A DNA stretch of 5,978 bases from JAIVJN01 sp036732565 (GTDB lineage Bacteria > Acidobacteriota > Vicinamibacteria > Vicinamibacterales > UBA2999). Below the pieces are notes generated by a model. It worked only from the letters and a program-made list of their open reading frames with translations, had not been told where the DNA came from and made no database searches. Shown one piece after another: positions 5,921 to 5,978 of the stretch (positions are counted from its first letter, which is position 1; each line of letters opens with the position of its first letter). Made by a program: the position numbers and the translations under genes. The stretch covers positions 1 to 5,978 of the forward strand of contig DAINCF010000454.1 of assembly GCA_036732565.1 (NCBI GenBank), given 5' to 3'.

Positions 5921-5961
5921 GCGCCCGGCAGGACTCGAACCTGCGACCCCCGGCTTAGAAG
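5917..5961 (-). tRNA. 3' half of tRNA-Arg(UCU), probable attachment site
   Basis: On the minus strand, from the anticodon loop to CCA, the sequence is a clean tRNA. The loop is CTTCTAA with anticodon TCT (5959-5957), followed by stem strand GCCGG, variable loop GGGTC, and T-arm GCAGG-TTCGAGT-CCTGC (5944-5928). The acceptor strand CGGGCGC, discriminator G and CCA (5919-5917) complete it. Upstream of position 32 the match fails. The anticodon 5' strand would be TTGGT, with three G-T wobbles, and the visible D-arm region (5967-5978) lacks the GG of the D-loop and any GAGC-like stem. This is the typical pattern of a tRNA 3' half displaced by a tyrosine-recombinase element crossing over at the anticodon loop. 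Geometry places that element to the right of 5961. A tRNA interrupted by an intron is a less likely alternative. Confidence 0.75.
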
Positions 5962-5978
5962 ACCAATTTTGACATACT

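Noticed and set aside
5917..5978. Group I intron interrupting tRNA-Arg
   Set aside because: Only 17 nt upstream of the anticodon loop are visible and show no intron core, and group I introns usually sit within or after the anticodon, not at the 5' edge of the loop. It cannot be fully excluded.
1..5978. CRISPR array, insertion sequence or integrase gene
   Set aside because: No regularly spaced repeats, transposase or recombinase motifs, or matching terminal inverted repeats were seen on either strand.

Overview
This is a GC-rich bacterial window whose third codon positions are mostly G or C. The tRNA-Arg tail at the right end encodes CCA and looks proteobacterial, but I cannot name a genus. 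The content is accessory DNA, best read as a small defence-type island beside a tRNA-Arg attachment site. There are no housekeeping genes, ribosomal RNAs, CRISPR arrays, transposases or integrases in the window.

Layout, left to right. (1) 1-276 is a leader with a 14-bp perfect palindrome. (2) 277-1179 (+) encodes a 300-aa DUF6602 protein with a PD-(D/E)xK-like nuclease signature. (3) 1180-2098 is a 919-bp stretch with no intact gene. It holds two apparent gene remnants: a minus-strand fragment (about 1222-1498) with one in-frame amber stop, and a plus-strand fragment (about 1532-2042) that stays readable only through stops and two frame changes. (4) 2099-3733 (-) is a two-gene operon. An XRE helix-turn-helix fused to an ImmA/IrrE metallopeptidase comes first, followed with no gap by a DUF4411 PIN-domain nuclease. 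This is a toxin-antitoxin-like pair. (5) 3734-4012 is a divergent intergenic region with a second 14-bp palindrome. (6) 4013-5719 (+) encodes a 568-aa DUF262-DUF1524 protein, a single-chain GmrSD-like restriction enzyme with both motif sets present. (7) 5720-5978 holds a degenerate tRNA-Arg tail repeat, a perfect 10-bp inverted repeat, and the 3' half of a tRNA-Arg(UCU) gene that ends abruptly at the anticodon loop.

How the parts fit. Three intact, unrelated nuclease-type modules (DUF6602, PIN and HNH) sit within 6 kb in separate transcription units. This suggests gene-by-gene accumulation in an integration hotspot rather than one operon. The PIN gene should be coupled in translation to the XRE-peptidase gene. 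The DUF262-DUF1524 gene is a complete stand-alone effector. The tRNA tail means a mobile element probably begins at the right edge, with the genes here lying on its outer side, perhaps as an older tandem insertion. The least familiar content is the DUF6602 gene, which has no obvious partner, and the two unrecognised decayed genes.
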